Below, in pieces: positions 48,347 through 57,123 of a stretch of DNA of 64,000 bases. This DNA is from Achromobacter deleyi (GTDB lineage Bacteria; Pseudomonadota; Gammaproteobacteria; Burkholderiales; Burkholderiaceae_B), in assembly GCF_902859705.1 (NCBI RefSeq), contig NZ_CADIJO010000012.1:1-64000 (forward strand), given 5' to 3'. The position numbers and the translations under genes were made by a program. The notes below the pieces were generated by a model that was not told the DNA's origin, ran no database searches, and worked only from the letters and a program-made list of their open reading frames with translations. Position 1 is the first letter of the stretch; each line of letters begins with the position of its first letter.

Positions 48347-49762
48347 CTAGTACACGTCGCGCCGGTAGCGGCCCTCGTGCAGCATGGCCTGCACCTGCTC
48401 GTCGCCCAGTATCTGGCGCAGGGCGGCATCGACGCCGCCGGCCATGCCTTGCAGGCTGCCGCAGACATAGACCGCGGCGCCATCGTGCACCCACGCCGCC
48501 ACGCGCGTGGCCTCTTCCCGCAGGCAGTGCTGCACATAGCGGCGTTCGGCCTGGTCGCGCGAATACACCGCGTCCACGCGGGCCAGCGTGCCGTCCTGTC
48601 GCCAGGCGTCGATCTCGCTGCCGCAGAAGGCATCGTGCGCCGCACTGCGTTCGCCGAACACCAGCCAGTTGCGCGTGTGCCCCGCGGCGCGGCGCGCCTT
48701 GATCAGCGCACGCAGGCCGGCCAGACCCGTGCCGTTGCCGATCAGGATCATCGGCCGATCATCGTCCGGCGCATGGAAGTTGCGATTGCTGCGCACCCGC
48801 AGGGCAATCTCGTCGCCGGGGTGTGCGATATGGGTCAGCCAGCCGCTGCCCAGGCCCAGCCCGCCGTCCGCGGCGCGCATCTGGCGCACCAGCAATTGCA
48901 GCGCGCCATCGGCGGGCAATGATGCAATCGAGTATTCACGGTGCGGCAGCAGCGGCCCGCCACGATCCTGGCGCGGGCCGATTTCCGCGATATCGCCGGC
49001 CTGCCAGACGGTTGCCTCGCCGTCAGGCGGCGTCAACGTCAGCAGATAGCAGGGGCCGCCCTGGCTGCCGGGGTTGAGACACTCGCGGCGCGCCAGGCGC
49101 CACGATTGATAGGCCGGGGCCTGCCAATCGGGCAGGTCACTGCGGCCGGCCAGCAGGCCCAGGTGATGCTGCCAATGCCGCAGCGCGGCCGGGTCGCCAT
49201 CGTCGACCTCGACCAGATCGAACAGCGGCGTGGCGCCCTGGCCGTGCAGCCAATCATCCAGCCGATGACCGAAGCCGCAGAAGTTCGCGTAGTCGCTGTC
49301 GCCCAATGCCAGCACGGCGTATTGCACGCCGGCCAGCGGCGGCGCTGGCTCAGGGACCGCGGCGGCGTCAGGGCGCATCTGGTGGTCGTGCACGCCATGC
49401 ATCGCGTGTTCCGCGAACCCGGCCGCCGCGTCCGGCGGATCGCCCTCGCCGTAGGTGCTGGCAATGAACAGGATGCGGCGGTAGCTTGCCAATCGGGCAG
49501 GATCCAACTGTCCCAGCGGTACGACCTGTACGGCCAGGCCGCCGCTGCGCAAGGCGTCGGCGGTCTGGCCGGCCAGCGCCTCGGCATAGCCGGTCTGGCT
49601 GGCGTAGGCGACCAGCAGGGTGTCCTGGTGGGCCGGCGCATCCAGTCCGTGCAGCGTGGCCGCAGCCTGTGCCTGCCGCCGTTGCCCGCGGCGCCAGGCC
49701 CAGCCGCACAGCAGCAGCCAGGCCAGCACTACGCACGCGGCGGTTATCCAGCGTAGCGTCAT
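48347..49762 (-). CDS. Membrane-anchored flavodoxin/NADPH reductase flavoprotein
   Basis: 471 residues. One N-terminal helix (residues 6-23) anchors it. Flavodoxin domain: YASQTGYAEALA and STYGEGDPPDAA (FMN loops). CysJ-like FAD part: REYSIASLP. NADPH part: ILIGNGTGLAGLRALI, FGERSAAHDAF and YVCGSLQGMAGGV. This is the modular CysJ/cytochrome-P450-reductase design, not a sulfite reductase as such. As the last gene of a Fur-headed operon with PepSY and ApbE it probably feeds electrons from NADPH to membrane or periplasmic iron reduction. Route inferred from context. Confidence 0.87.
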   Translation of the reverse strand: MTLRWITAACVVLAWLLLCGWAWRRGQRRQAQAAATLHGLDAPAHQDTLLVAYASQTGYAEALAGQTADALRSGGLAVQVVPLGQLDPARLASYRRILFIASTYGEGDPPDAAAGFAEHAMHGVHDHQMRPDAAAVPEPAPPLAGVQYAVLALGDSDYANFCGFGHRLDDWLHGQGATPLFDLVEVDDGDPAALRHWQHHLGLLAGRSDLPDWQAPAYQSWRLARRECLNPGSQGGPCYLLTLTPPDGEATVWQAGDIAEIGPRQDRGGPLLPHREYSIASLPADGALQLLVRQMRAADGGLGLGSGWLTHIAHPGDEIALRVRSNRNFHAPDDDRPMILIGNGTGLAGLRALIKARRAAGHTRNWLVFGERSAAHDAFCGSEIDAWRQDGTLARVDAVYSRDQAERRYVQHCLREEATRVAAWVHDGAAVYVCGSLQGMAGGVDAALRQILGDEQVQAMLHEGRYRRDVY

Positions 49763-49765
49763 GGA

Positions 49766-50788
49766 TCAGGGTTGTGCGGCCAGCGCCTGGAAGGCGGCGG
49801 TGGCGCTGATGCGATAGCCGGCGGCCTCGCGCAGGATGAACAGGGCGGCCAGGCCGTGCCGTTCGGCATAGGCCAGGCCCTCGCGCTCGCCCAGCACCGT
49901 CAGCGCCGTGGCCAGCGCGTCGGCCTGCATGCAGCCGGCATGCAGCACGGTGACGGACGCCACGCCATTGCGCACCGGCTGGCCGCTGCGCGGATCGATC
50001 GTGTGGGCATAGCGGGCATCGCCGTCGCCGGCATGGCGACGGTAGTCGCCCGACGTGGCGATGCTCAGGTCGTGCAGCGGCAAGGCCAATGCGTGGTCAT
50101 CGCTGCCGTCCGGCACTTCCACCGCCACGCGCCACGGCGCGCCGTCGGGGCGTTGGCCGCGGGCCCGCAGTTCGCCGCCCACTTCCACCAGGTAGCTGGT
50201 GACGCCCAGCGCATCCAGCGCCTGGGCGGCGCGATCCACGCCATATCCCTTGGCAATCGACGACAGGTCCAGGTACACGCCGCCCGGCTGCCAGGCGGCC
50301 TGGCGGGACTCGTCCAGCCGAACGCGTTGCCAGCCGCAACGCTGGCGGGCCGCGTCGATGGCGGCGGGCGAGGGCGGCTCGAAAGCGCGCTGCCAGGGTC
50401 CGAAGCCCCAAGCGTTGACCAGCGGCCCCACCGTCGGGTCATAGGCGCCGCCACAGTCCTGGGCCAGCGCCAGCGCATGGCGCAGCACATGGAAGAACCC
50501 GGCGGGCAGCTCGCGCCAGCCGGGGCCGGCGCGGTTGTACTGGCTGATGTCGGCGTCTGCTTCCCAGGTGCTCATCTGGGCCACCACCTCGTCCAGCGCG
50601 GCCTGGATGGCCTGCCGTGCCATCGCGTCCGTGGCGCCGGCGGGCAACGCCAGCCGCGCCGACCAGGTGGTGCCCATGGTCGCGCCAGCCAGCGCGGCCG
50701 CGCGCCGGGGCAGGGCGCCCAGGTTCACGCGGACCTGCAGGGCGGCCGGCGCCGCGCCGCGCGGCGCGTAGGACGGAGCAGAGGCCAT
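49766..50788 (-). CDS. apbE: FAD:protein FMN transferase (ApbE)
   Basis: 340 residues. GATMGTTWSARLALP, the MSTWEADADISQYNRAG substrate loop, AYDPTVGPLVNAWGFGP, LDLSSIAKGYGVDRAAQAL, YLVEVGGELRARG and the late VTVLHAGCMQADALATAL with Asp/Thr metal ligands are all ApbE signatures. It transfers FMN from FAD to Thr/Ser in D-x2-[ST]-G-A-T motifs of exported proteins. The DUF2271 gene two places upstream in the same operon carries exactly such a motif. The start at 50788 gives no clear lipobox, so the enzyme may be exported differently or start elsewhere; no strong signal peptide is visible. Confidence 0.92.
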   Translation of the reverse strand: MASAPSYAPRGAAPAALQVRVNLGALPRRAAALAGATMGTTWSARLALPAGATDAMARQAIQAALDEVVAQMSTWEADADISQYNRAGPGWRELPAGFFHVLRHALALAQDCGGAYDPTVGPLVNAWGFGPWQRAFEPPSPAAIDAARQRCGWQRVRLDESRQAAWQPGGVYLDLSSIAKGYGVDRAAQALDALGVTSYLVEVGGELRARGQRPDGAPWRVAVEVPDGSDDHALALPLHDLSIATSGDYRRHAGDGDARYAHTIDPRSGQPVRNGVASVTVLHAGCMQADALATALTVLGEREGLAYAERHGLAALFILREAAGYRISATAAFQALAAQP

Positions 50789-50802
50789 TGCCGCGCCCCG
50801 GA

Positions 50803-51603
50803 TCAGGGCTGCAGCACTTCGACCGTGCCGGCGTACGACAGGCGGCGCTTCTTGGCCTGCGGCACGCTGACCTTGGCGTCTTCGGTGCCCGCTTCGATCC
50901 AGTACAGGCCCGGCTGCGGCCACTTGACCGAGAACTTGCCGTCCTTGTCGGTCTTCACGGCGATCTCGCCGACCTTGTCGCGGTAGCGGCTGCCGCCGGG
51001 CACGATGGTCACGTCCAGGTCGGCTGCGGGCTTGCCGTCCAGCAGCAGCTGGAAGTTGGCCGATTCGCCGGTGAACAGGTCGTTGGGGTGAGTGGCGGGC
51101 GCCAGTTCCAGGCCGCGGCCCACCGGCTTGATGGCCGACGGCTTGCCGGCCGTGACGAAGGTTTCGACGCGGCCCAGGCTTTGCGTCACTTCCAGGTCGG
51201 CGGCGTTGGCCGGCACGGCCTGGGCCAGGCCTTCCGGCTTGCCGAAGTAGCGCTTGGGCTTGCCGTCTTCTTTCCAGCGGGCGAATACGCCGTCGTTCAC
51301 CACTGCGATGCGGTAGGTACCGGCCTGCTTGAGCTGCAGGTCGAACGTGCTGCGCAGCTTGCCGCGATTCAGGTTCTCGGCTTCGGCGGCCGAGCCGTCC
51401 GGGGCCACCACGGCCAGGCCGTCAAGGCGCAGCGGCGCGTGGTTGAAGTAGAACTTGTCGTTGCCCACCGCGGCATCCACGGTGATCCAGCTGTCGGTGC
51501 CCGACAGCACGGTCGAGGACGGCACCATCCAGACGTCATGGGCATGGGCGGCGTAGGGCAGGCACAGCGCCAGGGCGGCGGCCAGTTTGGCGACGGATTT
51601 CAT
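50803..51603 (-). CDS. DUF4198 periplasmic protein
   Basis: 266 residues, signal peptide ending AHAHD. HDVWMVPSSTVLSG right after the signal is the DUF4198 (NikM-like) start, with a potential metal site at the mature N-terminal His. The rest is beta-sandwich-like (GTYRIAVVNDGVFA, DKDGKFSVKWPQPGLYWIEA). The family is found with metal uptake systems, and in iron-starvation operons with PepSY and DUF2271. It has no flavinylation motif. The start at 51603 is chosen for its good signal peptide. It lies 32 bases after DUF2271. Confidence 0.85.
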   Translation of the reverse strand: MKSVAKLAAALALCLPYAAHAHDVWMVPSSTVLSGTDSWITVDAAVGNDKFYFNHAPLRLDGLAVVAPDGSAAEAENLNRGKLRSTFDLQLKQAGTYRIAVVNDGVFARWKEDGKPKRYFGKPEGLAQAVPANAADLEVTQSLGRVETFVTAGKPSAIKPVGRGLELAPATHPNDLFTGESANFQLLLDGKPAADLDVTIVPGGSRYRDKVGEIAVKTDKDGKFSVKWPQPGLYWIEAGTEDAKVSVPQAKKRRLSYAGTVEVLQP

Positions 51604-51635
51604 GGTTGCGTTCCTTGTGCAGGGAGGGGGGCAGA

Positions 51636-52151
51636 TCAAGGTTTCAGGTCCAGGGCGATGGCGCCCAGCTCGTGTTCGCCACGGGCCGTCAGTTGCTCGG
51701 CTTTCTGCGGCGGCCACTGGAAGGGAATGCGCAGCAGCTCACGGCCGCCGACTTCGCGGGCGGCCTCGACCACCACGGCGTATTGGCCCGGCTTCAGCCC
51801 GGCCAACGGCTTGGACGCCGCGTCAAAGCTCAGGGCGTGCTTGCCGGCGGGTTTGGTCGCGCCGCTCACGCCGTCCACGGGGAAGGTCTGGTTGCGGCCG
51901 CTGCGGCGCCACCACTGGCGCATGTCCTTGAGCCATTCGGTGCCTTCGTTGTTCTTCTTGGCCACGTCGTACCAGACGGCCAGGTCGGCCGCCACGCTCT
52001 GGTCGGCGTTTTCGATCCAGATGGCGACGTACGGGCGGTGGTATTCGGCCACGTCCAGGCGCGGCACTTCGATGGACAGGCCGATGTCGGCGGCGTAGGC
52101 CGTTCGGGCGATCAGGCCGGCCAACAGGGCCGACAGCAACAACTTGCGCAT
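51636..52151 (-). CDS. DUF2271 periplasmic protein with FMN-attachment motif
   Basis: 171 residues, signal peptide cut after AYA (position 20). DUF2271 features: VAEYHRPYVAIWIENADQS, WYDVAKKNNEGTEWLKDMRQWWR. Residues 93-99 read D-G-V-S-G-A-T (bases 51855-51875), matching the D-x2-[ST]-G-A-[TS] motif whose last Thr (T99) receives FMN from ApbE. ApbE is encoded in the same operon. It is therefore likely a periplasmic flavoprotein electron carrier between the PepSY membrane protein and an acceptor. Flavinylation is predicted from the motif, not shown. Confidence 0.88.
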   Translation of the reverse strand: MRKLLLSALLAGLIARTAYAADIGLSIEVPRLDVAEYHRPYVAIWIENADQSVAADLAVWYDVAKKNNEGTEWLKDMRQWWRRSGRNQTFPVDGVSGATKPAGKHALSFDAASKPLAGLKPGQYAVVVEAAREVGGRELLRIPFQWPPQKAEQLTARGEHELGAIALDLKP

Positions 52152-52178
52152 GGAAATCTCCAGGGCGGATCGAATGAA

Positions 52179-52805
52179 TCAGTGAATGAAGAGCAGCGCC
52201 AGCACCAGCGGGATCACGACGCCCAGGCCGACCATGGGCCAGGTCGCGCCGCGGTTGCCCGCGTGCATCTTGAGCAGCACCAGTCCGGTCAGCGAAAAGA
52301 CCAGACAGGCGATGGCGAAAATGTCCAGGAACCAGCTCCAGGCCAGCCCCGTGTTGCGGCCCTTGTGCAGGTCGTTCAGGTAGGCGATCCAGCCGCGGTC
52401 GGTGCGTTCGTATTCGACGTCGCCGCTGGCCCGGTCGATCGACAGCCAGGCATCGCCGCCGGCGCGCGGCAGCGACACGTAGACTTCGCCGGCCGACCAC
52501 TCGGCGGGTTTGCCCGCGGCGCCCGCATCCAGTTCCGTGTCCAGCCACTGGGCGACCGCAACGGGCAGGGGGGCCTTCTTTTGATTGGCCGGGGCGGCCA
52601 GTTGCGCCAGCACGGCATCGGGCAGGCGGGCTTCGCGGCTGGTCACGACCGCCTTCGATTCGATGTGCGAGGCGTTGTTCAGCGTCAGGCCGGTGATGGC
52701 GAACAGCAGCATGCCCAGCAGGCAGAGCGCCGAGCTGATCCAATGCCATTGGTGCAGCGTCTTGAGCCAATAGGCCCGGCGCCGGGGGGATGCGTGACTG
52801 TCCAT
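52179..52805 (-). CDS. PepSY-associated transmembrane protein (flavin operon)
   Basis: 208 residues, short PepSY-TM protein. TM1 with the conserved His in LKTLHQWHWISSALCLLGMLLFAITGLTL, a periplasmic PepSY region (EVYVSLPRAGGDAWLSIDRASGDVEYERTDRGWIAYLNDLHKGRNTG), and two C-terminal helices (WFLDIFAIACLVFSLTGLVLL, GLGVVIPLVLALLFI). Probable heme- or flavin-linked membrane step in ferric reduction. It is the first gene of the operon, 38 bases downstream of a Fur-box-like site. The start at 52805 is preferred because longer readings run through the regulatory site. Confidence 0.85.
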   Translation of the reverse strand: MDSHASPRRRAYWLKTLHQWHWISSALCLLGMLLFAITGLTLNNASHIESKAVVTSREARLPDAVLAQLAAPANQKKAPLPVAVAQWLDTELDAGAAGKPAEWSAGEVYVSLPRAGGDAWLSIDRASGDVEYERTDRGWIAYLNDLHKGRNTGLAWSWFLDIFAIACLVFSLTGLVLLKMHAGNRGATWPMVGLGVVIPLVLALLFIH

Positions 52806-52840
52806 GGGGTGGGCAAAATTCAAGGGCCGGATTCTATCAT

Positions 52841-52860
52841 TCAAATGAGAATTACTCTTA
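52841..52860. promoter_or_regulatory. Fur-box-like site upstream of PepSY/ApbE operon
   Basis: TGAGAATTACTCTTA (52846-52860) matches the 7-1-7 Fur inverted repeat at 11 of 15 positions; the wider 19-base window matches 11 of 19. It lies in an AT-rich island just upstream of the PepSY start and makes iron-repressed expression of the five-gene flavin operon likely. Confidence 0.6.
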
Positions 52861-52962
52861 TAGAACAGATTATTAACGTGGGAATAGATTTCAATCGATT
52901 TCGGACTCATTTCCGCTCGCGGCGATAAGATAGGGCACCCGTTATCACCACCGGAGGTCGTC

Positions 52963-53517
52963 ATGCTTGAACAGCAAGTGGTAGATCAGATCGGTCGTCA
53001 TTGGGGTTGGGTCGCGCTGCGCGGGGTGGTCGCCATCCTGTTCGGCCTGATGGCCCTGTTCATGCCCGCCATCACCCTGTCTGCGCTGGTGCTGGTGTGG
53101 GGCGCATTCGCGCTGGTCGATGGGGTACTCGCGCTGGTGGCCGGCATCCGCATCCGCGACCAGGGCAAGCCGCTCTGGGCGCTCATCATCGTCGGCCTGC
53201 TGGGCGTGGCGGCCGGCATCGTCACCTTCCTGTGGCCGGGCCTGACCGCGCTGGTGCTGCTCTACATCATCGCGATCTGGGCGCTGGTGGCCGGGGTATT
53301 CCAGGTCATTGCCGCGATCCGCTTTCGCAAAGACATCCGCAACGAGTGGTTCCTGGGCCTGTCCGGGCTGGTGTCGATCCTGTTCGGCGCCATGTTGATC
53401 GCCCAGCCGGGGGCGGGCGCGTTGGCGCTGGTCTGGGTCATCGGCCTGTACGCGGTGTTCTTTGGCATACTGCTGCTGGTCTTTTCCCTGCGCCTGAAGC
53501 AGCACCGCACCCATTGA
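52963..53517 (+). CDS. HdeD-family (DUF308) membrane protein
   Basis: 184 residues, six predicted membrane helices in three paired repeats (WVALRGVVAILFGLMALFMP, ITLSALVLVWGAFALVDGVLALVAG, LIIVGLLGVAAGIVTFLWPGLTALVLLYIIAIWALVAGVFQVIAAI, and so on), the DUF308 pattern of HdeD. HdeD takes part in acid resistance in enterics; the role here is unknown. A strong CCGGAGG ribosome site precedes the ATG. Four bases separate it from crcB, so the two form an operon. Confidence 0.86.
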   Translation: MLEQQVVDQIGRHWGWVALRGVVAILFGLMALFMPAITLSALVLVWGAFALVDGVLALVAGIRIRDQGKPLWALIIVGLLGVAAGIVTFLWPGLTALVLLYIIAIWALVAGVFQVIAAIRFRKDIRNEWFLGLSGLVSILFGAMLIAQPGAGALALVWVIGLYAVFFGILLLVFSLRLKQHRTH

Positions 53518-53521
53518 GCCC

Positions 53522-53914
53522 ATGTCCGTCTACCAGACCTTGATTCCCCTGAACTTCCTGGCCGTCGGCGTGGGCGCCGTGCTGGGCGCGTGGGCCCGCT
53601 GGCTGGCCAGCCTGTGGCTCAACACCGAGTCCTGGCCCTGGGGCACGCTGGCGGTCAATCTGGTCGGGGGTTACCTGGTGGGGCTGGTGCTGGCGCTGGT
53701 GGCCGGCCATCCGGAATGGCCGGCCTGGGTGCGGCTGGGCGCCATCACCGGCTTCATGGGCGGGCTGACCACGTTTTCGACCTTCTCGGCCGAAACGGTC
53801 GCCATGCTCGAACGCGGCGCCTATGCTGGCGCACTCGGCTATGCCGGTTTCAGCCTGCTGGGGTCGTTGCTGTTGACGGGGCTGGGGCTGGCCACGGTCA
53901 GCCTGTTGCGCTGA
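53522..53914 (+). CDS. crcB: Fluoride channel CrcB (Fluc)
   Basis: 130 residues, four helices. Signatures: GVGAVLGAWARWLAS, WPWGTLAVNLVGGYLVG (Asn of the pore) and GFMGGLTTFSTFSAE (the Phe-box/TTFSTF motif). It forms dual-topology dimers that export F- from the cytoplasm. Length is standard. No fluoride riboswitch was recognised upstream; it is preceded directly by the HdeD gene. Convergent with hpnE. Confidence 0.95.
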   Translation: MSVYQTLIPLNFLAVGVGAVLGAWARWLASLWLNTESWPWGTLAVNLVGGYLVGLVLALVAGHPEWPAWVRLGAITGFMGGLTTFSTFSAETVAMLERGAYAGALGYAGFSLLGSLLLTGLGLATVSLLR

Positions 53915-53962
53915 CGCAAGCGGGGCGGGCAGCGTGGCCGCGCCGCCTGCGTGCGGACAGGT

Positions 53963-55288
53963 TCAGTCGCCTGCGCGCGGATTGAGCACCCGCGCCGCTT
54001 CCAACCCGCTGCGCACCGCGCCTTCCAGCACGCCAGGGTAGCCCGTGTCGGTCCAGTCGCCGGCCAGGGCCAGCGTGGGCCATGGCGTGGTGTTCAACGG
54101 CCGATGCAGGCCGGGCACCGCGGCAAAGGTGGCGCGCTTTTCAATGAACAGTTCCGCGGACGACACTTCCGGCATCGGCGGCAGCCGCTGCGGATAGCCG
54201 GCAGCCTGCTCGGCCACCTGGTCGATCAGCGCCTCGATGGCCTGCTGGCGGTTGCGGTCGGTAAGGGTGGTGGCGGCGCTGGCCACCACCGCCAGCTCGC
54301 CGGCCTGCGCGTCGCCCGCCAACTGGGCGCGGTCGAACAGCCATTGGCCGACGTGGCCGCGGGCGCGATCCTCGCGCAGCATCATCATGGGTTCGGGCAG
54401 GCGCCAGGGCTCGGCCAAACGCAGATTGAGCGTGGCGATCGGCAGGTAATCGAAGGCGCGCAGCGCGTCCAGCAAACCGGTTGCCCCCGCCGCCCGCAGC
54501 GGGCCGTCGAGCAGGCGCGCGGCAAAGGTCGGCGGCACGGCCAGCACGGCCGCGTCAAAGCGTTCCTGGTTGATGTCGATACCGTTGTCGGACGGCTGCA
54601 ATTGGCGCACCGTGCTGCCGTAGCGCATGGTGACCTGGCGCGCGGCGGCATCGGGCCACAGCGCCGACAGGTCAGTGCACGGCAGCAGCAGGTCGCTGTC
54701 TTCGCGGCGGCCGGCCAGGCTGTCGCGCAGCACGCGCGCAAACAGCACGGCGCTGGCCGTGGTGACCGGGGTATTCAGGGCGGCCAGGCAGAGCGGTTCC
54801 CAGACCTGGCGGATCAGCGTGTCGGACTGCGCGTGATAGTGCAGCAGCTGCTGTACGGTCCAGTCGCGCGGCGGCGTCCAGGACATGGTGCGCAGGCCGC
54901 GCATCAGGCGCAGCGTGGCCAGGCGGTCGCCCCATGACAGGCCGCGGGCGCGCAGGATCGCCACCGCCATGTGCAGCGGCGCCGGCAGGCGCGGGGCCGA
55001 CAGCCGGAAGCGGCCATCCAGGCTGGCCAGCCGCAAGGGGCGGCGCATCAGCAGCGCGTCGGGGTTGCGGCCCACCCGGCGCATCAGCGCCAGCGTGTGC
55101 TTGTAGGCGCCCGACAGCAGGTGCTGGCCGTTGTCCAGCGGGGATTCGAAGCCGTCGTGAAAGACGCGCCGGGCGCGTCCGCCGGGCGTATGGCCGGCTT
55201 CAAAGACCGTGACTTTGGCGCCGGCTTCGCGCAGGGCGACGCTGGCGGCCAGCCCGGCCCAGCCGGCGCCGATGACCGCGGCCTTCAT
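53963..55288 (-). CDS. hpnE: Hydroxysqualene dehydroxylase HpnE
   Basis: 441 residues, FAD-dependent amine-oxidase/phytoene-desaturase fold. AVIGAGWAGLAASVALREAGAKVTVFEAGHTPGGRARR is the dinucleotide-binding N-terminus; LDNGQHLLSGAYKHTLALMRRVG and the late ALAGDWTDTGYPGVLEGAVRSG are HpnE-type. It reduces hydroxysqualene to squalene, the third step of the HpnCDE route. Start overlaps the hpnD stop by 4 bases (55285-55288). No squalene-hopene cyclase gene lies in the window. Confidence 0.92.
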   Translation of the reverse strand: MKAAVIGAGWAGLAASVALREAGAKVTVFEAGHTPGGRARRVFHDGFESPLDNGQHLLSGAYKHTLALMRRVGRNPDALLMRRPLRLASLDGRFRLSAPRLPAPLHMAVAILRARGLSWGDRLATLRLMRGLRTMSWTPPRDWTVQQLLHYHAQSDTLIRQVWEPLCLAALNTPVTTASAVLFARVLRDSLAGRREDSDLLLPCTDLSALWPDAAARQVTMRYGSTVRQLQPSDNGIDINQERFDAAVLAVPPTFAARLLDGPLRAAGATGLLDALRAFDYLPIATLNLRLAEPWRLPEPMMMLREDRARGHVGQWLFDRAQLAGDAQAGELAVVASAATTLTDRNRQQAIEALIDQVAEQAAGYPQRLPPMPEVSSAELFIEKRATFAAVPGLHRPLNTTPWPTLALAGDWTDTGYPGVLEGAVRSGLEAARVLNPRAGD

Positions 55289-56148
55289 CGCGCCAACCGG
55301 CGGACCAGTCCACGTCCGCCGCCCACCCAGGTCTTCCAGGCCAGCCAGAGCTTGCGCAGGGGCGTCAGCGAAATGCGCTGATGCAGCACCTGCCAGTTGT
55401 CGCGCTCGATCTCGTCGAGCAGCGCGTGGTAGATCGCCGCCATCATCAGGCCGGGGCGCTGCGCGCGCCGGTCGGTTTCGGGCAGGCTGCGCATGGCTTC
55501 GCGGTACAGCTCGCGGGCGCGGTCGGCCTGGAACTTCATCAGGGCCGAGAAGCGCTCGGAATACTCGCCATTCAGGATGTCCGAGGCCTTGACCTCGAAC
55601 TGCTGCATGTCGTTGACCGGAATGTAGATGCGGCCGCGGCGGGCGTCGTCGCCCACGTCGCGGATGATGTTGGTCATCTGGAACGCCAGGCCCAGCTTTT
55701 CGGCATAGACCAGCGTGGCCGGATCGGTATAGCCGAACACGCCGGCCGACAGCTCGCCCACCACGCCGGCCGCGTGCCAGCAGTATTTGCGCAGGCCGGG
55801 CCAGTCCAGGTAGCGGGTCTGGTCCAGGTCCATTTCCATGCCGTCCACGATGGCCAGCAGGCGTTCGCGGGTGATCGAACAGCTTTGCAGGTGCGGCTGC
55901 AGCGCGCGCGTCACGGGGTGATCGGGCTTGCCGTCGAACATCTGGTCGACCTGTGTGCGCCACCACGCCAGCTTGATGCGCGCCAGCGACGGGTCGGTGC
56001 ATTCGTCCACCACGTCGTCGACTTCGCGGCAGTACGCATACAGCGCCGTGATGGCGCGGCGCCGCTCGGGCGGCAGGAACAGGAAGGAATAGTAGAAGCT
56101 GGAACCGCTTTTGGCGGCTTTCTCCTGGCAGTACTCGTCAGGGGTCAT
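55285..56148 (-). CDS. hpnD: Presqualene diphosphate synthase HpnD
   Basis: 287 residues, trans-isoprenyl diphosphate synthase (head-to-head) family. The two Asp-rich motifs are DDVVDE (residues about 42-47) and DVGDDARRGRIYIP, both intact, with FLPPERRRAITALYAYCREVDD at the N-terminus. It condenses two farnesyl diphosphates to presqualene diphosphate. It sits between hpnC and hpnE, overlapping hpnE and 19 bases after hpnC. Confidence 0.93.
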   Translation of the reverse strand: MTPDEYCQEKAAKSGSSFYYSFLFLPPERRRAITALYAYCREVDDVVDECTDPSLARIKLAWWRTQVDQMFDGKPDHPVTRALQPHLQSCSITRERLLAIVDGMEMDLDQTRYLDWPGLRKYCWHAAGVVGELSAGVFGYTDPATLVYAEKLGLAFQMTNIIRDVGDDARRGRIYIPVNDMQQFEVKASDILNGEYSERFSALMKFQADRARELYREAMRSLPETDRRAQRPGLMMAAIYHALLDEIERDNWQVLHQRISLTPLRKLWLAWKTWVGGGRGLVRRLAR

Positions 56149-56167
56149 AGTTGGCAGGGCCGGTTAC

Positions 56168-56998
56168 TTACTTGATAGAGCGCCACAACATGATGGCCCA
56201 GTCTTTGGCGCCCAATTCGGGGCGATTCATGAATACATCGTAGCCGCCCGCCTCGATACGCTCCAGTACGCGCAGGCCGCCTTGCACCACCAGGCGCAGT
56301 TCCAGGCCGATGCGGCCCGGCAGGCGGCGCGCCAGCGGAGCGCCGAAGTGTAGCAGCGCGCGCGTGCGTTCGACCTCGAACGCCATCAGCGCGCGCCAGG
56401 CGGGCGTCAGGCGGGCCGCGGCCAGGTCGTCTTCGGACACGCCGAAGCGGCGCAGGTCTTCCTGCGGAATGTAGACGCGGTGCTTGTGCCAATCGACCCG
56501 CACATCCTGCCAGAAGTTCACCTGCTGCAAGCCGGTGCAGATGGCGTCGGACTGCTCGACGTTCTGCGGATCGGCCGCGCCGAACAGGTGCAGCATCAGG
56601 CGGCCCACCGGGTTGGCCGAGCGGGTGCAGTAGTCGGCCAGGGTGGCGTAGTCGTCGTAGCGCTTGACGCTGATGTCCTGCTCGAAGGCGGACAGCAGGT
56701 CGTAGAAAGGGGTGATGGGCAACTGGTGCCGGGCGATCGTGGCGGCCAGCGGCACGAAGATGCTGGCCAGTTCGGGCGCGCCGGGGGCGGGCACCGTGCC
56801 GGGCTCGGCGCCAATGCGGTGCAGTTCGGCGCGAAACGCGGCCAGCTGGGCCAGGCGTTCGGCGTCGTCGGCGCTGCCTTCGTCGGCAATGTCGTCGGCG
56901 GCGCGGGCAAACCGGTACAGATCGGTCACGGCGCCGCGCAGCCGTCGCGGCAGCAGCAGCGAGGCAACGGGGAAATTCTCGTAGTGATCGATGGGCAT
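56168..56998 (-). CDS. hpnC: Hydroxysqualene synthase HpnC
   Basis: 276 residues, paralogue of HpnD. Motifs [12 protein letters not shown] (first Asp-rich) and [17 protein letters not shown] (second) are present, with [24 protein letters not shown] at the start and [14 protein letters not shown]. It converts presqualene diphosphate to hydroxysqualene. First gene of hpnCDE and divergent from alr; the 125 bases between them hold both promoters. Confidence 0.92.
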   Translation of the reverse strand: MPIDHYENFPVASLLLPRRLRGAVTDLYRFARAADDIADEGSADDAERLAQLAAFRAELHRIGAEPGTVPAPGAPELASIFVPLAATIARHQLPITPFYDLLSAFEQDISVKRYDDYATLADYCTRSANPVGRLMLHLFGAADPQNVEQSDAICTGLQQVNFWQDVRVDWHKHRVYIPQEDLRRFGVSEDDLAAARLTPAWRALMAFEVERTRALLHFGAPLARRLPGRIGLELRLVVQGGLRVLERIEAGGYDVFMNRPELGAKDWAIMLWRSIK

Positions 56999-57123
56999 AT
57001 GGGGTCCTGCGGTCTGGCCGGGTCGGGCCGGATCCGGATCATTTTAGAGTACGCGCGGCGGCGCGACCGTGCTGCTGCCGCCACGCCGATCAGTTAGACT
57101 TAAGCGCCACAGGATCTCATACC

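Noticed and set aside
48347-49762. Sulfite reductase alpha subunit
   Set aside because: The FMN, FAD and NADPH domains resemble CysJ, but the N-terminal membrane anchor and the iron/flavin operon context do not fit sulfite assimilation.
52920-52962. Fluoride riboswitch ahead of the HdeD/crcB operon
   Set aside because: A GATAA/TTATC inverted repeat is present, but the conserved crcB-motif segments could not be recognised.
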